The notes under the pieces: model-generated | The model's database searches: none | Told to the model about the DNA's origin: nothing | What the model saw: only the letters and a program-made list of their open reading frames with translations | Part shown: positions 8,808-17,128 of the stretch, piece by piece | How the letters are laid out: each line of letters starts with the position of its first letter | Position numbering within the stretch: position 1 is the first letter of the stretch | Translations under genes and position numbers: made by a program | Origin: Candidatus Riflebacteria bacterium HGW-Riflebacteria-1 | Lineage (GTDB): Bacteria > Muiribacteriota > Ozemobacteria > Ozemobacterales > Ozemobacteraceae | Direction of reading: 5' to 3' | Assembly: GCA_002839445.1 (NCBI GenBank) | Contig: PGYB01000004.1 | Location: 332,267-396,266 of the forward strand | Length of the DNA stretch: 64,000 nucleotides

Positions 8808-10403
8808 TCACAGCTCTGACAGAATAGCTGCGAGCAGCCGGTATACCTTGGCCAGAGAGGGCAGAAACAGTCTCTCATCAGGAGAATGCGGGTTCTTGAT
8901 GGTCGGGCCAAGAGAGAGCATCTGCATGCCGGGATGCAGGTTGCCGATAAGGCCGCATTCGAGGCCAGCGTGAATAGCCTCAACTCGCGGCTCACTTGCG
9001 AAGAGAGACTTGTAGATTTTTTTGCAGGAGGCAAGAAGCTTTGAATTAAAGTCAGGGCGCCATGACGGGTAACCACTGCCGCTCTGCACGCGTGCGCCGG
9101 CAAGTCGACCAATGGCTTCAATACGGTGTGTAATGGCGTCAAGTCTTGTCATTACCGAGCTGCGCTGACTCGAATGGATGCACAGCCTGCCGCAGTCTAC
9201 CCAGACTTTAGCCAGATTCGAAGAAGTTTCAACCAGATGCGGCATATCGGTTGACCGCGCCGAGACACCATGCGGCAGCGCGTAAATCAGGTCGAGAACC
9301 TTCATGGTGACGTAACTCATCATGGCGCGGCGGTCAGGGGTGACAGCCATTTCTGCCAGATATACTTCGAGCGCGGGGTCGGTGCGCGCGAATTCAGATT
9401 GCAGATAGGTTTCTGCCCTGGCGACGTGCTCTTTAATTGCCGGCAGCTGGTCGATTGGCACGAAAAAAGTTGCTTCGGCATCACGCGGAATGGCGTTGTG
9501 CGCCGTGCCGCCCTTGAACCAGGTGAGACGCAGGTCGCAAAGATCGCGGATGCTGTGCAGAATGCGGTTAAGCACGCGAATCGCGTTGGCACGTTCATCA
9601 ATGATGTTTTCGCCAGAGTGGCCGCCAGTGAGGCCGCTGACCTTGATGTGCATGCCGCGATAATCGTAGGGAACTTCCTCGTAACCGAGATCAAGCTCTA
9701 TGTGGGTGTCGCGGCCACCGGCGCAGCCGACTGTAAATACGTCATCTCTCTCTGAATCGATGTTGATAAGGTATTTTGCATCTATAAGTCCGGTTTCAAG
9801 GCCGCGGGCACCAGTGAGGCCGGTTTCTTCTTCGATGGTGAACAGCAGCTCAAGCGGCCCGTGCTTAACATTGCTGTCAGTTGCCAGGCACATGGCCATG
9901 GCCACGGCGATACCGTTATCGGCGCCAAGTGTGGTTCGATCAGCTTTGAGCCAGTCGCCGTCATAGACGAACTTAATCGGGTCTTTGCTGAAATCGTGCG
10001 GTGAATCAGGGGTCTTCTCGCATACCATGTCGAGGTGGCCCTGCAATACCACGGCGGGATGCTTTTCCATGCCCTTACTGGCCGCGATTTTGATGACAAG
10101 ATTGCCAACTTTGTCGGTGATGTAGAGAAACTTGTTCTTGCGTGCCCAGTCGACAAGAAAATGTCGTACCCGCTCTTCGTCGCCTGAATTGCGCGGTATC
10201 GCACTGATCTGCGCAAAAGCGTCAACTATGTTCTGGGAAACGGCGTCGAGCTTGCCGGCGCCTTTGTTCGCAACCGCGCGATCTGCTTTTATTGGTTTAT
10301 CAGTTTTGGGCTTTTCTGCCTTCACCGGCTTTTCTATTTTTGCTGATTTGTCCGCTTTTGCGGGCTTGTCTGCTTTTTTCGGGGCTCTTGATTCCTTTGC
10401 CAT
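8808..10403 (-). CDS. pepD: Aminoacyl-histidine dipeptidase (peptidase M20C)
   Basis: A 531-residue cytosolic zinc dipeptidase of the PepD/M20C family. QGHLDMVCEK carries the first zinc histidine and aspartate, ADN follows in TLGADNGIAVAM, and FTIEEETGLTGA carries the catalytic and metal glutamates. HxGxxSxG-type elements occur later. The first ~50 residues are an added Lys/Pro/Ala-rich tail with repeated KADK/KAEKP units, absent from typical ~480-residue PepD. AAGGAG precedes the ATG. It is divergent from the histidine kinase gene and translationally close to the 5'-nucleotidase gene. Confidence 0.88.
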   Translation of the reverse strand: MAKESRAPKKADKPAKADKSAKIEKPVKAEKPKTDKPIKADRAVANKGAGKLDAVSQNIVDAFAQISAIPRNSGDEERVRHFLVDWARKNKFLYITDKVGNLVIKIAASKGMEKHPAVVLQGHLDMVCEKTPDSPHDFSKDPIKFVYDGDWLKADRTTLGADNGIAVAMAMCLATDSNVKHGPLELLFTIEEETGLTGARGLETGLIDAKYLINIDSERDDVFTVGCAGGRDTHIELDLGYEEVPYDYRGMHIKVSGLTGGHSGENIIDERANAIRVLNRILHSIRDLCDLRLTWFKGGTAHNAIPRDAEATFFVPIDQLPAIKEHVARAETYLQSEFARTDPALEVYLAEMAVTPDRRAMMSYVTMKVLDLIYALPHGVSARSTDMPHLVETSSNLAKVWVDCGRLCIHSSQRSSVMTRLDAITHRIEAIGRLAGARVQSGSGYPSWRPDFNSKLLASCKKIYKSLFASEPRVEAIHAGLECGLIGNLHPGMQMLSLGPTIKNPHSPDERLFLPSLAKVYRLLAAILSEL

Positions 10404-10532
10404 TTTATCTCTCCTTGTCGATCATTTCGTTAAACCTAATACACTTGCGCTATCTTTTCAAGAGAATCGAAAAAATGGTGCGTTTAGGCGGCGCTCATGT
10501 TAATTTAACTGCATAAGTCAGGAGCAATCACT

Positions 10533-12515
10533 ATGGGCATCGAGCAGAGACCTGTTATCGCAATTTCCTTAATGAGCGAAATCGCCCAGGCTATTTCGCA
10601 TCTGAACGCAGACCGGGCGCTGCTTTTTTTGACCGAGAGCGCGGTTTCAGTTACAGAATCTGTCGGTGCACTGCTGATGACGCCGCACGAAAAAAGCAGT
10701 ACAATGATGCCATTTGTTAAGAGCTTTCAGGAAGCGATGCCAGAACCAGAACTGAGCAGCGATTTTCTGAGTGACTGTTTTGACGCTTTTATGCGTCTGC
10801 GCAACAATGCTTTAGGCACTCCAGCCAGCGAATACGAAGTTTCTGAGAGCTTTCCGATCAGTAAAATGTCGGCGTGGCCGGTGATGCTCTCGGGAAAGCC
10901 TGTCGGCCTTCTGGTAATCTACAAACCGGAAAATCGCAGCGAATTTTCCCCTGAACAGCGCAGCTTTCTTGAGATTATCACGCCATTTATGGGTTCTCTG
11001 TTCGAAAACCTCAGGCTCAACAATGAGATGATTCACAAGAATTCGCGACTTTCAGCCTTGTATGAGATTTCGCAGCAGGCCGAATCGCTGATCGACTTTC
11101 GCGATATTTATGACGCGCTTGGCAAGGTGGCGCGCAGCTTTATCAATTTTGATGTTTACATGCTCTATTTTGTCTCGGCTGACGGAAAAACGCTTGAGGC
11201 CCGTCTCGACCAGAATGTTTATGAATCCCTGCCGCGATCTATAAATATCGGCGAAGGCCCGGTCGGACTGGCAGCCAAAGAACTCAAGCCTTATCTCACC
11301 TACACCCGCGAATTTAATTCAGTTCTGATTTTGCCGATTGAGGTTTCAGGGCGATTGATCGGGGTTTTGACCATTGGCAGCCGCAAAGCATACGCCTACC
11401 GCGATGAAGATATTATCGGTCTGCGTATCATCGCTACTCAGATCGCGTCGATCGACCACATGTTTAAAGACCTGATTCGCCTTAAAGGCTTTACTGAGCG
11501 TATTCTTGAGAGTATGACCTCGGGCGTACTCATTTTTAACCCGGAAGGCCGCGCTACCTATGCTAATCCCGAGATCAAGATCATCATGGGCAGGCAGTTT
11601 CCTGAGGGCTGGAGCCCGTTTGACAGCTCAGATAAGCTTCCTGACCGTCTCAACGAACTGATGGTCGAAGCTCTGACCACCAACATTACCCTCGAAAGTG
11701 AAAAGGTTAAGATTCGCAACAGCAACCCGGCGCGTATTGTCGAGGTCAATGCTTTTCCGTTCAGAAACGAGACCGGTGGTATGCTTGGCACCGCAGTGTT
11801 TATCAAAGACGTTACCGAAATCAGTGCCCTTGAAGAACAGCTCAAGCGTGCTGACAAGCTGTCGGCGCTCGGCGTGCTGGCGGCAGGCATCGCACACGAA
11901 ATAAGAAACCCGCTGACCGGTATGAAAATGATCGTTCAGCTGCTGCAAAGTGAGTTCGGCGTAAAAGATCCGCGCAGCGAGCCTTTGCACATAATTCAGA
12001 GTGAAATCGACCGGCTCGAAAGTATTATCGGCAACCTGCTTGATTTTGCCCGCCCAAGTAAGCCAAAGGCTATAGATGTTGAACCTGAAAAGGTCGTCGA
12101 AGACTGCTACGCACTGATCAAAAATCAGCTTAGAAAGCAGAACATCAGGTTTGTCAAAAAGGTCATGCCGGATTGCCCGAAAATCGTCGGAGACCCTGAT
12201 CAGCTTAAACAGGTGTTCATCAATATCCTGACCAACGCGGTGCAGGCATTACAGCCCGAAGGCGAGTTGCGGGTCAACATCGATCAGCGCGACGATTTTG
12301 TCGTAGTAGCGTTCGAAGACACTGGCAGCGGAATTCCGGCCAACAGACTGCCGGATATTTTTAATCCTTTCATGACTACCAAGGAAGACGGCACCGGCCT
12401 TGGTCTTTCGATGGCGCTGCGCATTGTCGAAGAACATGGCGGCAGAATTGAGGTTCAGAGCGTGGTTGACGAAGGCTCGATATTCACCGTCTATTTACCC
12501 AGAAAGCAGGAATAA
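10533..12515 (+). CDS. Soluble GAF-GAF-PAS sensor histidine kinase
   Basis: A 660-residue cytoplasmic kinase with no membrane segments. Two GAF-type domains (~15-155, ~170-310) precede a PAS domain (~320-425). The HisKA domain carries H455 in AGIAHEIRNPLTG. The HATPase domain (~540-655) shows the N box (LKQVFINILTNAVQAL), G1 (DTGSGIP) and G2 (GTGLGLSMALRIVEEHGG). The layout resembles NtrB-type kinases, but no response regulator is adjacent. AGGAG precedes the ATG. coaE starts 1 nt after its stop, so the kinase heads a kinase-coaE-moaB transcription unit. Confidence 0.9.
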   Translation: MGIEQRPVIAISLMSEIAQAISHLNADRALLFLTESAVSVTESVGALLMTPHEKSSTMMPFVKSFQEAMPEPELSSDFLSDCFDAFMRLRNNALGTPASEYEVSESFPISKMSAWPVMLSGKPVGLLVIYKPENRSEFSPEQRSFLEIITPFMGSLFENLRLNNEMIHKNSRLSALYEISQQAESLIDFRDIYDALGKVARSFINFDVYMLYFVSADGKTLEARLDQNVYESLPRSINIGEGPVGLAAKELKPYLTYTREFNSVLILPIEVSGRLIGVLTIGSRKAYAYRDEDIIGLRIIATQIASIDHMFKDLIRLKGFTERILESMTSGVLIFNPEGRATYANPEIKIIMGRQFPEGWSPFDSSDKLPDRLNELMVEALTTNITLESEKVKIRNSNPARIVEVNAFPFRNETGGMLGTAVFIKDVTEISALEEQLKRADKLSALGVLAAGIAHEIRNPLTGMKMIVQLLQSEFGVKDPRSEPLHIIQSEIDRLESIIGNLLDFARPSKPKAIDVEPEKVVEDCYALIKNQLRKQNIRFVKKVMPDCPKIVGDPDQLKQVFINILTNAVQALQPEGELRVNIDQRDDFVVVAFEDTGSGIPANRLPDIFNPFMTTKEDGTGLGLSMALRIVEEHGGRIEVQSVVDEGSIFTVYLPRKQE

Positions 12516-12516
12516 A

Positions 12517-13494
12517 ATGCTGGTAATTGGAATCTCAGGTCAGACCGGAGCAGGCAAGTCAACTCTCGCCAACATGCTCTCTCAGCGCGGACTTGGCGAA
12601 AATGTTGAAGTTGACGCGATAGGGCACGAGCTGTTGAATCATTCTGCCATGCAGCACATGCTGCTGCAGACTTTTGGCGCCGAAATCATTGTTAAAGGCG
12701 CCGTGTGCCGGCGGACTCTTGGCCGTCTGGCCTTTGCTGACAAAGAGAAAACTCAGGCGTTGAACAGCATCATGCACCCGGCGATGGTCAACGAAGTGAA
12801 GCACAAAATCGAGCTGGCCCGTGCTGCCGGCGTTGCTTCAATCATCATCAACGCGGCACTGCTGTTCTCAATGGGGCTTGACAAGCTCTGTAGCCGACTT
12901 GTTTATGTGCGCGCCAATCCTGAACTACGACTTAACCGCCTCGTCGATTATCGACAGTGGACCATAGACAGCGCGCGTGAGCGCCTGTACGCCCAGGATG
13001 AAATGCCTGATAACCCGAAGATTATTGTCGTTGACAATGACGGCTCAGAGGCGGATCTTGCCTATGCCGCCAATAATCTGGCGGCGTTGCTTCTCGCGAG
13101 AATTGGCGAGAACAGCCAGCTTGCCGGCCGTTACCCTTATTCCGAAATCGAGATCTCAGAGGGTGAACAGATCATTTTTTCATCGCCTGACCCGGAAGTT
13201 CCGGCAGGATTTCTGGACTTTTTGAGCTCGGTTTTTTCACCCCTGGACGAAGTCGCGGCAGTTTACCTGTTTGACACTACGCGAACCGGCAATAATGATG
13301 CCACGCTGGTTATTGGCATCGAACCTGCTCGTGCTCTTGCCAGTCTTGAGGTTGATCGTCTGTCTTTTCTGGTGCTCGAAGGAGTCGAAGCGCACATTCA
13401 CGACCGTGAAGTTCTTGACTTCATGGTTATAGATAACGACGAGCTTCGCCAGATTGTTGTTTCAGTCAGCCCCAGAATCGTTCTTAAGCGTTGA
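12517..13494 (+). CDS. coaE: Dephospho-CoA kinase with C-terminal SseB-like domain
   Basis: A 325-residue protein. Residues 1-~200 form a dephospho-CoA kinase: P-loop GQTGAGKST (7-15), EVDAIGHELL, and the RL..R..W.....R lid region. It performs the last step of CoA synthesis. Normal CoaE ends near residue 200. Here ~120 extra residues follow, with PEVPAGFLDFLSSVF, VAAVYLFD and LVIGIE, resembling the SseB C-terminal domain. That resemblance is from memory and needs a profile search. The CoaE Asp-X-Asp in DADxIAR is altered to VDAIGH. The start follows the kinase stop by 1 nt. Confidence 0.8.
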   Translation: MLVIGISGQTGAGKSTLANMLSQRGLGENVEVDAIGHELLNHSAMQHMLLQTFGAEIIVKGAVCRRTLGRLAFADKEKTQALNSIMHPAMVNEVKHKIELARAAGVASIIINAALLFSMGLDKLCSRLVYVRANPELRLNRLVDYRQWTIDSARERLYAQDEMPDNPKIIVVDNDGSEADLAYAANNLAALLLARIGENSQLAGRYPYSEIEISEGEQIIFSSPDPEVPAGFLDFLSSVFSPLDEVAAVYLFDTTRTGNNDATLVIGIEPARALASLEVDRLSFLVLEGVEAHIHDREVLDFMVIDNDELRQIVVSVSPRIVLKR

Positions 13495-13517
13495 ATTAAC
13501 CCACCAGGAGATACAGC

Positions 13518-14024
13518 ATGGGACACCACGAACACGAAAAACTTGCTACTGCCAGTCTTCGGGTTGGCGTTATGACTTTCAGTGATACTCGCGACGAAAG
13601 CAGCGACAAGTCAGGCGCTATTGTCAAAGATATGCTGTTGGCTGGCGGGCACACGATAGCCGGTTACCGTATTCTTCGTGAAGACAGCGAATTGATGCGT
13701 CAGGCATTGCGTGAATGGCTGGCAGCGCCGGAGTTTGACGCTGTGATAACCAACGGTGGAACGGGCCTGACTGCTCGTGATGGTACTGTCGAAGTCGCGC
13801 GGTCTCTTTTCAATAAAGAAATGGAAGGCTTTGGCGAGCTTTTCCGCTGGATATCGTTTCAGCAGATTGGTGCTGCTGCGATGCTCAGCCGCGCCTGCGC
13901 CGGCGTTGTTGGCGATAAAATGCTGATCTGTATTCCTGGCAGCAGTAAAGCGGTAAAGCTGGCGATGTCACGGCTTATCATTCCGCAATTGCCGCACATG
14001 CTCTGGGAAGTAAGACGGCAATAA
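13518..14024 (+). CDS. moaB: Molybdenum cofactor biosynthesis protein MoaB/Mog family
   Basis: A 168-residue MoCF-fold protein, expected to adenylylate molybdopterin during molybdenum cofactor synthesis. TNGGTGLTARDGT is the molybdopterin-binding motif. FSDTRDESSDKSG near the N-terminus and IPGSSKAVKLAM near the C-terminus fit MoaB. AGGAG lies 6-7 nt before the ATG. It is the last gene of the kinase-coaE unit. No other moa/moe genes are in the window. Confidence 0.88.
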   Translation: MGHHEHEKLATASLRVGVMTFSDTRDESSDKSGAIVKDMLLAGGHTIAGYRILREDSELMRQALREWLAAPEFDAVITNGGTGLTARDGTVEVARSLFNKEMEGFGELFRWISFQQIGAAAMLSRACAGVVGDKMLICIPGSSKAVKLAMSRLIIPQLPHMLWEVRRQ

Positions 14025-14056
14025 AAATCACGGAGCGCTGTGAGCGCCCCGTGATT
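14025..14056 (-). terminator. Rho-independent terminator between convergent genes
   Basis: A 13-bp stem (AATCACGG-GCGCT with one mismatch) and 3-nt loop. On the minus strand it is followed by TTTTT, so it serves the cNMP/MinD gene. The plus-strand side lacks a U-tract. Confidence 0.75.
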
Positions 14057-14086
14057 GGTAATAACAGGCAGTTGCCGCGATCCGGG

Positions 14087-15358
14087 TTATTTTCCGGGTT
14101 TATCTGATTTGCCGAACCAGCCCTTAAGGGTGCCGAGAATACCGCTTTTTTGCGCTTCTTCGGTGATCTTTTCGCCGGTAAGGCCGGTGATCAGGTGAAT
14201 ACAGTCATTGCGATAGCCTGATTCAGTGGTAGTGTCGAAGATCGTCTTTTGTTCGTTCACCATGCCAAGAGCATTTTTCCAGTCATCGTGCAGGGTGAAA
14301 TCGAATTTGCGCTTGGTGCTCTTTTCGATTTCGTCGCGTGGAATCGAGTACATGCATTCTTCGCGGTTAAGGATCATTCTGATTTTTTCAGTCGGGTATT
14401 TGAGGGTTTCGATAACCTTCATGCACTGCATCATGCTCTTGATGTGGTTCAGCTCAGGCGCCATTATCAGGCAGATATAGTCAGAAATATCGAGCGAGTT
14501 GATGGTCAGATCCTGGAACAGTGAGTGCGTATCGATTATGATGTAGTCAAAAACGGTTTTGGCAATTTTGATAATCTTGCGCAGATGGGCTGAAGTAACC
14601 ATTTCAGACTGCTCAGGTTTGAACGGTGAGGGAAGCACCGAGAAGCCATGCGGGTGTTCGCTGAGGTATTTCTTGAGATCATCAGCGGTTTCGGGGTTAC
14701 CTTCTACCAGATCAGCGATGCTGCGTTTCGGTTTGAGCCCAAGCATGAACGCGAGGTCGCCGAACTGCAGGTCGAGGTCGATCAACAGAGCTTTTTTGCC
14801 GGTCAGTTTGGCAATGCCGGCGCTCATATTGGCTGCTGTAACGCTTTTACCTGCTCCGCCCTTGGGGCTGAACAGAGTAATCAGCTTGCCGCATTTTTCT
14901 TCTTCGACGGTGACAGCCTTCATTACCGCAGTTGTCTTGCGGATACGCTGGGTGAGAGCCGTCATGATGCGCAGCGCGATAAATGAATTGAGGCGCAGCA
15001 GCATGTCAAAGTTCACTTTGTCAATTTCGAGAACGACGCACTGAACTTTAGTTTTGATGGTGGCATTGCGCGGAGCGCCTTCTACCAAGGCCATTTCACC
15101 GAAAAAATTACTTTCGTCGGTGCTGTGAATATCGATAACCGCAGAGTTATTCTCTTTGTGAATCTCGATCGTGCCTTCTTTGAGGAGGTAAAAAGCATCG
15201 CCGATATCGCCTTCTTTGAACAGCGTCGAACCGGCAGGAATCTCACGTTCCTTGACTACTTCTGCTATTTTCTTGAGGTCGTGTTCTTCAAGGCCTGAAA
15301 AAAGCTTGATCTGTTTAATTGCCTCTGTACTGATAATAGTAATCACACCCTCTTTCAC
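14087..15358 (-). CDS. Cyclic-nucleotide-binding domain fused to MinD/CpaE-type ATPase
   Basis: A ~423-residue fusion. Residues ~15-130 form a CRP-like cNMP-binding domain, with FGEMALVEGAPRNATI as the phosphate-binding cassette. Residues ~157-375 are a ParA/MinD/CpaE-type ATPase with a deviant Walker A (SPKGGAGKSV), switch LLIDLDLQFGDLAF and Walker B region DYIIIDTH. There is no helix-turn-helix. CpaE-type ATPases position secretion or pilus machines, and the cNMP domain suggests nucleotide control. It is the last gene of the MBL-lipid kinase-ytfI-ytfJ unit. The start is uncertain: GTG 15358 has no ribosome site, whereas AGAGGG lies just inside and points to a slightly later start. Confidence 0.8.
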   Translation of the reverse strand: MKEGVITIISTEAIKQIKLFSGLEEHDLKKIAEVVKEREIPAGSTLFKEGDIGDAFYLLKEGTIEIHKENNSAVIDIHSTDESNFFGEMALVEGAPRNATIKTKVQCVVLEIDKVNFDMLLRLNSFIALRIMTALTQRIRKTTAVMKAVTVEEEKCGKLITLFSPKGGAGKSVTAANMSAGIAKLTGKKALLIDLDLQFGDLAFMLGLKPKRSIADLVEGNPETADDLKKYLSEHPHGFSVLPSPFKPEQSEMVTSAHLRKIIKIAKTVFDYIIIDTHSLFQDLTINSLDISDYICLIMAPELNHIKSMMQCMKVIETLKYPTEKIRMILNREECMYSIPRDEIEKSTKRKFDFTLHDDWKNALGMVNEQKTIFDTTTESGYRNDCIHLITGLTGEKITEEAQKSGILGTLKGWFGKSDKPGK

Positions 15359-15382
15359 TTAATTTCAAAAACGGGAAACGGT

Positions 15383-15775
15383 TCAATCCTTCTTTGCGTC
15401 TTCCGGGCTGCTGTCAGCTGCTTCCGCAGCTCCATCAGCGATTCCCATCAGTTTGTTGTAAATTTTTTCGCCAACTTCTGGTTTCAGGATTTTTTCCCAG
15501 ATAGTTTCTTTTTCTTTCAGAGAAATCAGTTTGACTTCTTTTTCGCTTATGGCGATAAAAGCTACCGGTTCGATAGTAGCACCACCGCCGGATCCGCCGC
15601 CAAAGCTTGCGTCATTTTTCCCCGGACCGCCGCCAGCGCCAAATCCAAACGAGACCCGGGTGACCGGTATCACAGTCCAGTTCTTGAAAGTGGTTGGCTC
15701 GCCGATGACGGTTTTTGAGTTGATCGCCACTTTAAGTTCTGATAATACTGTTTTTATTAAGGTGTCAATTGCCAT
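15383..15775 (-). CDS. ytfJ: GerW/YtfJ family protein
   Basis: A 130-residue protein matching the YtfJ/GerW family: residues ~20-100 with KTVIGEP, IPVTRVSFGFG, a Gly-rich stretch (GAGGGPG...FGGGSGGGATIEPVAFI) and VKLI. In Bacillus, YtfJ is a spore-germination/sporulation protein. Homologues also occur widely in non-spore-formers, so sporulation is not implied. AGGAGG lies 11 nt before the ATG. It follows the ytfI-like gene, as in Bacillus, which strengthens both calls. Confidence 0.85.
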   Translation of the reverse strand: MAIDTLIKTVLSELKVAINSKTVIGEPTTFKNWTVIPVTRVSFGFGAGGGPGKNDASFGGGSGGGATIEPVAFIAISEKEVKLISLKEKETIWEKILKPEVGEKIYNKLMGIADGAAEAADSSPEDAKKD

Positions 15776-15841
15776 TTGCGCTGGAACCTCCTGAATTTCG
15801 AGATTATCTTACCAGAAACTGACTCAGGTAGAAACATTTTT

Positions 15842-17128
15842 TTAATGTTGTTTTTTGCTGCGGTACCATTTGAATAATTGCCAGAGTTCTTTATATATCT
15901 GCTTTTCGAATAACAGGGCGCCGGTGGCGTAAAGCAGTCGCCATGGCCGGATTTCTGCTGTCACGTAGGCGCGACTGTACAGCATGGGGGCGCCAAATTG
16001 CGGAACAGGCACGAAGTTTATGCCAAACTGGCCGGCCATGCCGCTTGCCACGGCAAGAGTTCCGTGGCACATGCCGGTCAGGTATGGCTCATGCAGGGCG
16101 TAGCGAAGCAGCAGATCAATGCGGGTGAGGCCGAAACCACTTTTGCCGCGTTGCCAGAACCTTTTGACTACTGGCGAAAGGGCGCGCCATTTTTGTCGGA
16201 ACAGGCGGGCGTAAGCTTTAAACTGATTGAAACGCCGTGACGCATCGCGTTTAAAACGACGCAGAGTCTGTTTTAACGAGCTTCCAGCACTGCTGCTGCC
16301 CTTTTTAGTGTCTTGCGCTGCCGCTCCCGCTTCTTTGGCTGCCTTGTATTCGGCTTCGACCTCATCCAGCGGTTTAAGCGGGCGACTGTCGATTGCTGGT
16401 GTCACGGTTGCGGCTTCGACTGCCACAGGTTCGATGGTTTCTGCATCTGCGTGTATCTGCCGGGCTGGTGAGTCTGGCGGTGCTGACTCGCCACTGTCGG
16501 CTGGTTGCGTCAATTCTTCAGAATATGCAGTGGCATCTGACAAAGATTTGCCTGCTGCTTCTGGCTTGCTGTCAGCAGTTGTCGCCGGAGTTGTCTGAGA
16601 GGCTATGGTTGAATCAGCCGAGTCTGTAGTTGCTGCGTCGTCTGTTTTTTCGTCGGTAATTTTAGAGACTGGCTCTGCGACTCTTTCGCCCGGATCTGTA
16701 GTGATTTCACCCGTCGTTTCCGCGCTGCTGGTTGTTGTAGAATCTGGCGCAATCGAATCTGCCGATATTGGCTCATCTCGGCTGGGTTCAGCTGAAGAGG
16801 GCGTTTCTGGTGGTGAAATCGGAGGTGTCGGTGTCTTTGGCGGCGCTTTTTCGGGCTTTGTGCGGCCTGCGCGGTCGAGACGCTTTTGCCAGCCCATGAA
16901 GCTGACCACAACATCCTGCGTGTGTGGCGTTGCGATAACCCCTATTTTAAACAATCTGAACAGGTAGACGAACCATACTTCGGCACGCTGCCCCTTAACC
17001 GAGCCGCGCAGTTTGAGGTCGAAGCGCAGGGGATGAAAAATGGCAGTCAGCGCTGTAACTGCGCTGATGATAACTGCTGTCAACAGCAGTATCTGGATAA
17101 CCTGCCAGATTGTTGCAAGTATTTCCAT
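15842..17128 (-). CDS. DUF2953/YtfI-like membrane protein with long disordered insert
   Basis: A 428-residue protein. One hydrophobic segment (~8-32) is followed by a short beta-rich part (FHPLRFDLKLRGSV...WFVYLF). A ~170-residue Pro/Ser/Thr/Ala/Asp-rich low-complexity linker comes next (~85-255), then a basic helical part. The C-terminal block (DLLLRYALHEPYLTGMCHGTLAVASG) recalls the DUF2953 (YtfI) G..D...TG...G pattern. YtfI and YtfJ are neighbours in Bacillus, and the same order here supports the call. The long acidic linker is not usual for the family. Its start overlaps the lipid-kinase stop (TAATG), implying coupled translation. Confidence 0.6.
   Translation of the reverse strand: MEILATIWQVIQILLLTAVIISAVTALTAIFHPLRFDLKLRGSVKGQRAEVWFVYLFRLFKIGVIATPHTQDVVVSFMGWQKRLDRAGRTKPEKAPPKTPTPPISPPETPSSAEPSRDEPISADSIAPDSTTTSSAETTGEITTDPGERVAEPVSKITDEKTDDAATTDSADSTIASQTTPATTADSKPEAAGKSLSDATAYSEELTQPADSGESAPPDSPARQIHADAETIEPVAVEAATVTPAIDSRPLKPLDEVEAEYKAAKEAGAAAQDTKKGSSSAGSSLKQTLRRFKRDASRRFNQFKAYARLFRQKWRALSPVVKRFWQRGKSGFGLTRIDLLLRYALHEPYLTGMCHGTLAVASGMAGQFGINFVPVPQFGAPMLYSRAYVTAEIRPWRLLYATGALLFEKQIYKELWQLFKWYRSKKQH

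Noticed and set aside
15383..15775. YtfJ as proof of sporulation
   Set aside because: The family occurs in many non-spore-formers and no other sporulation gene is visible.
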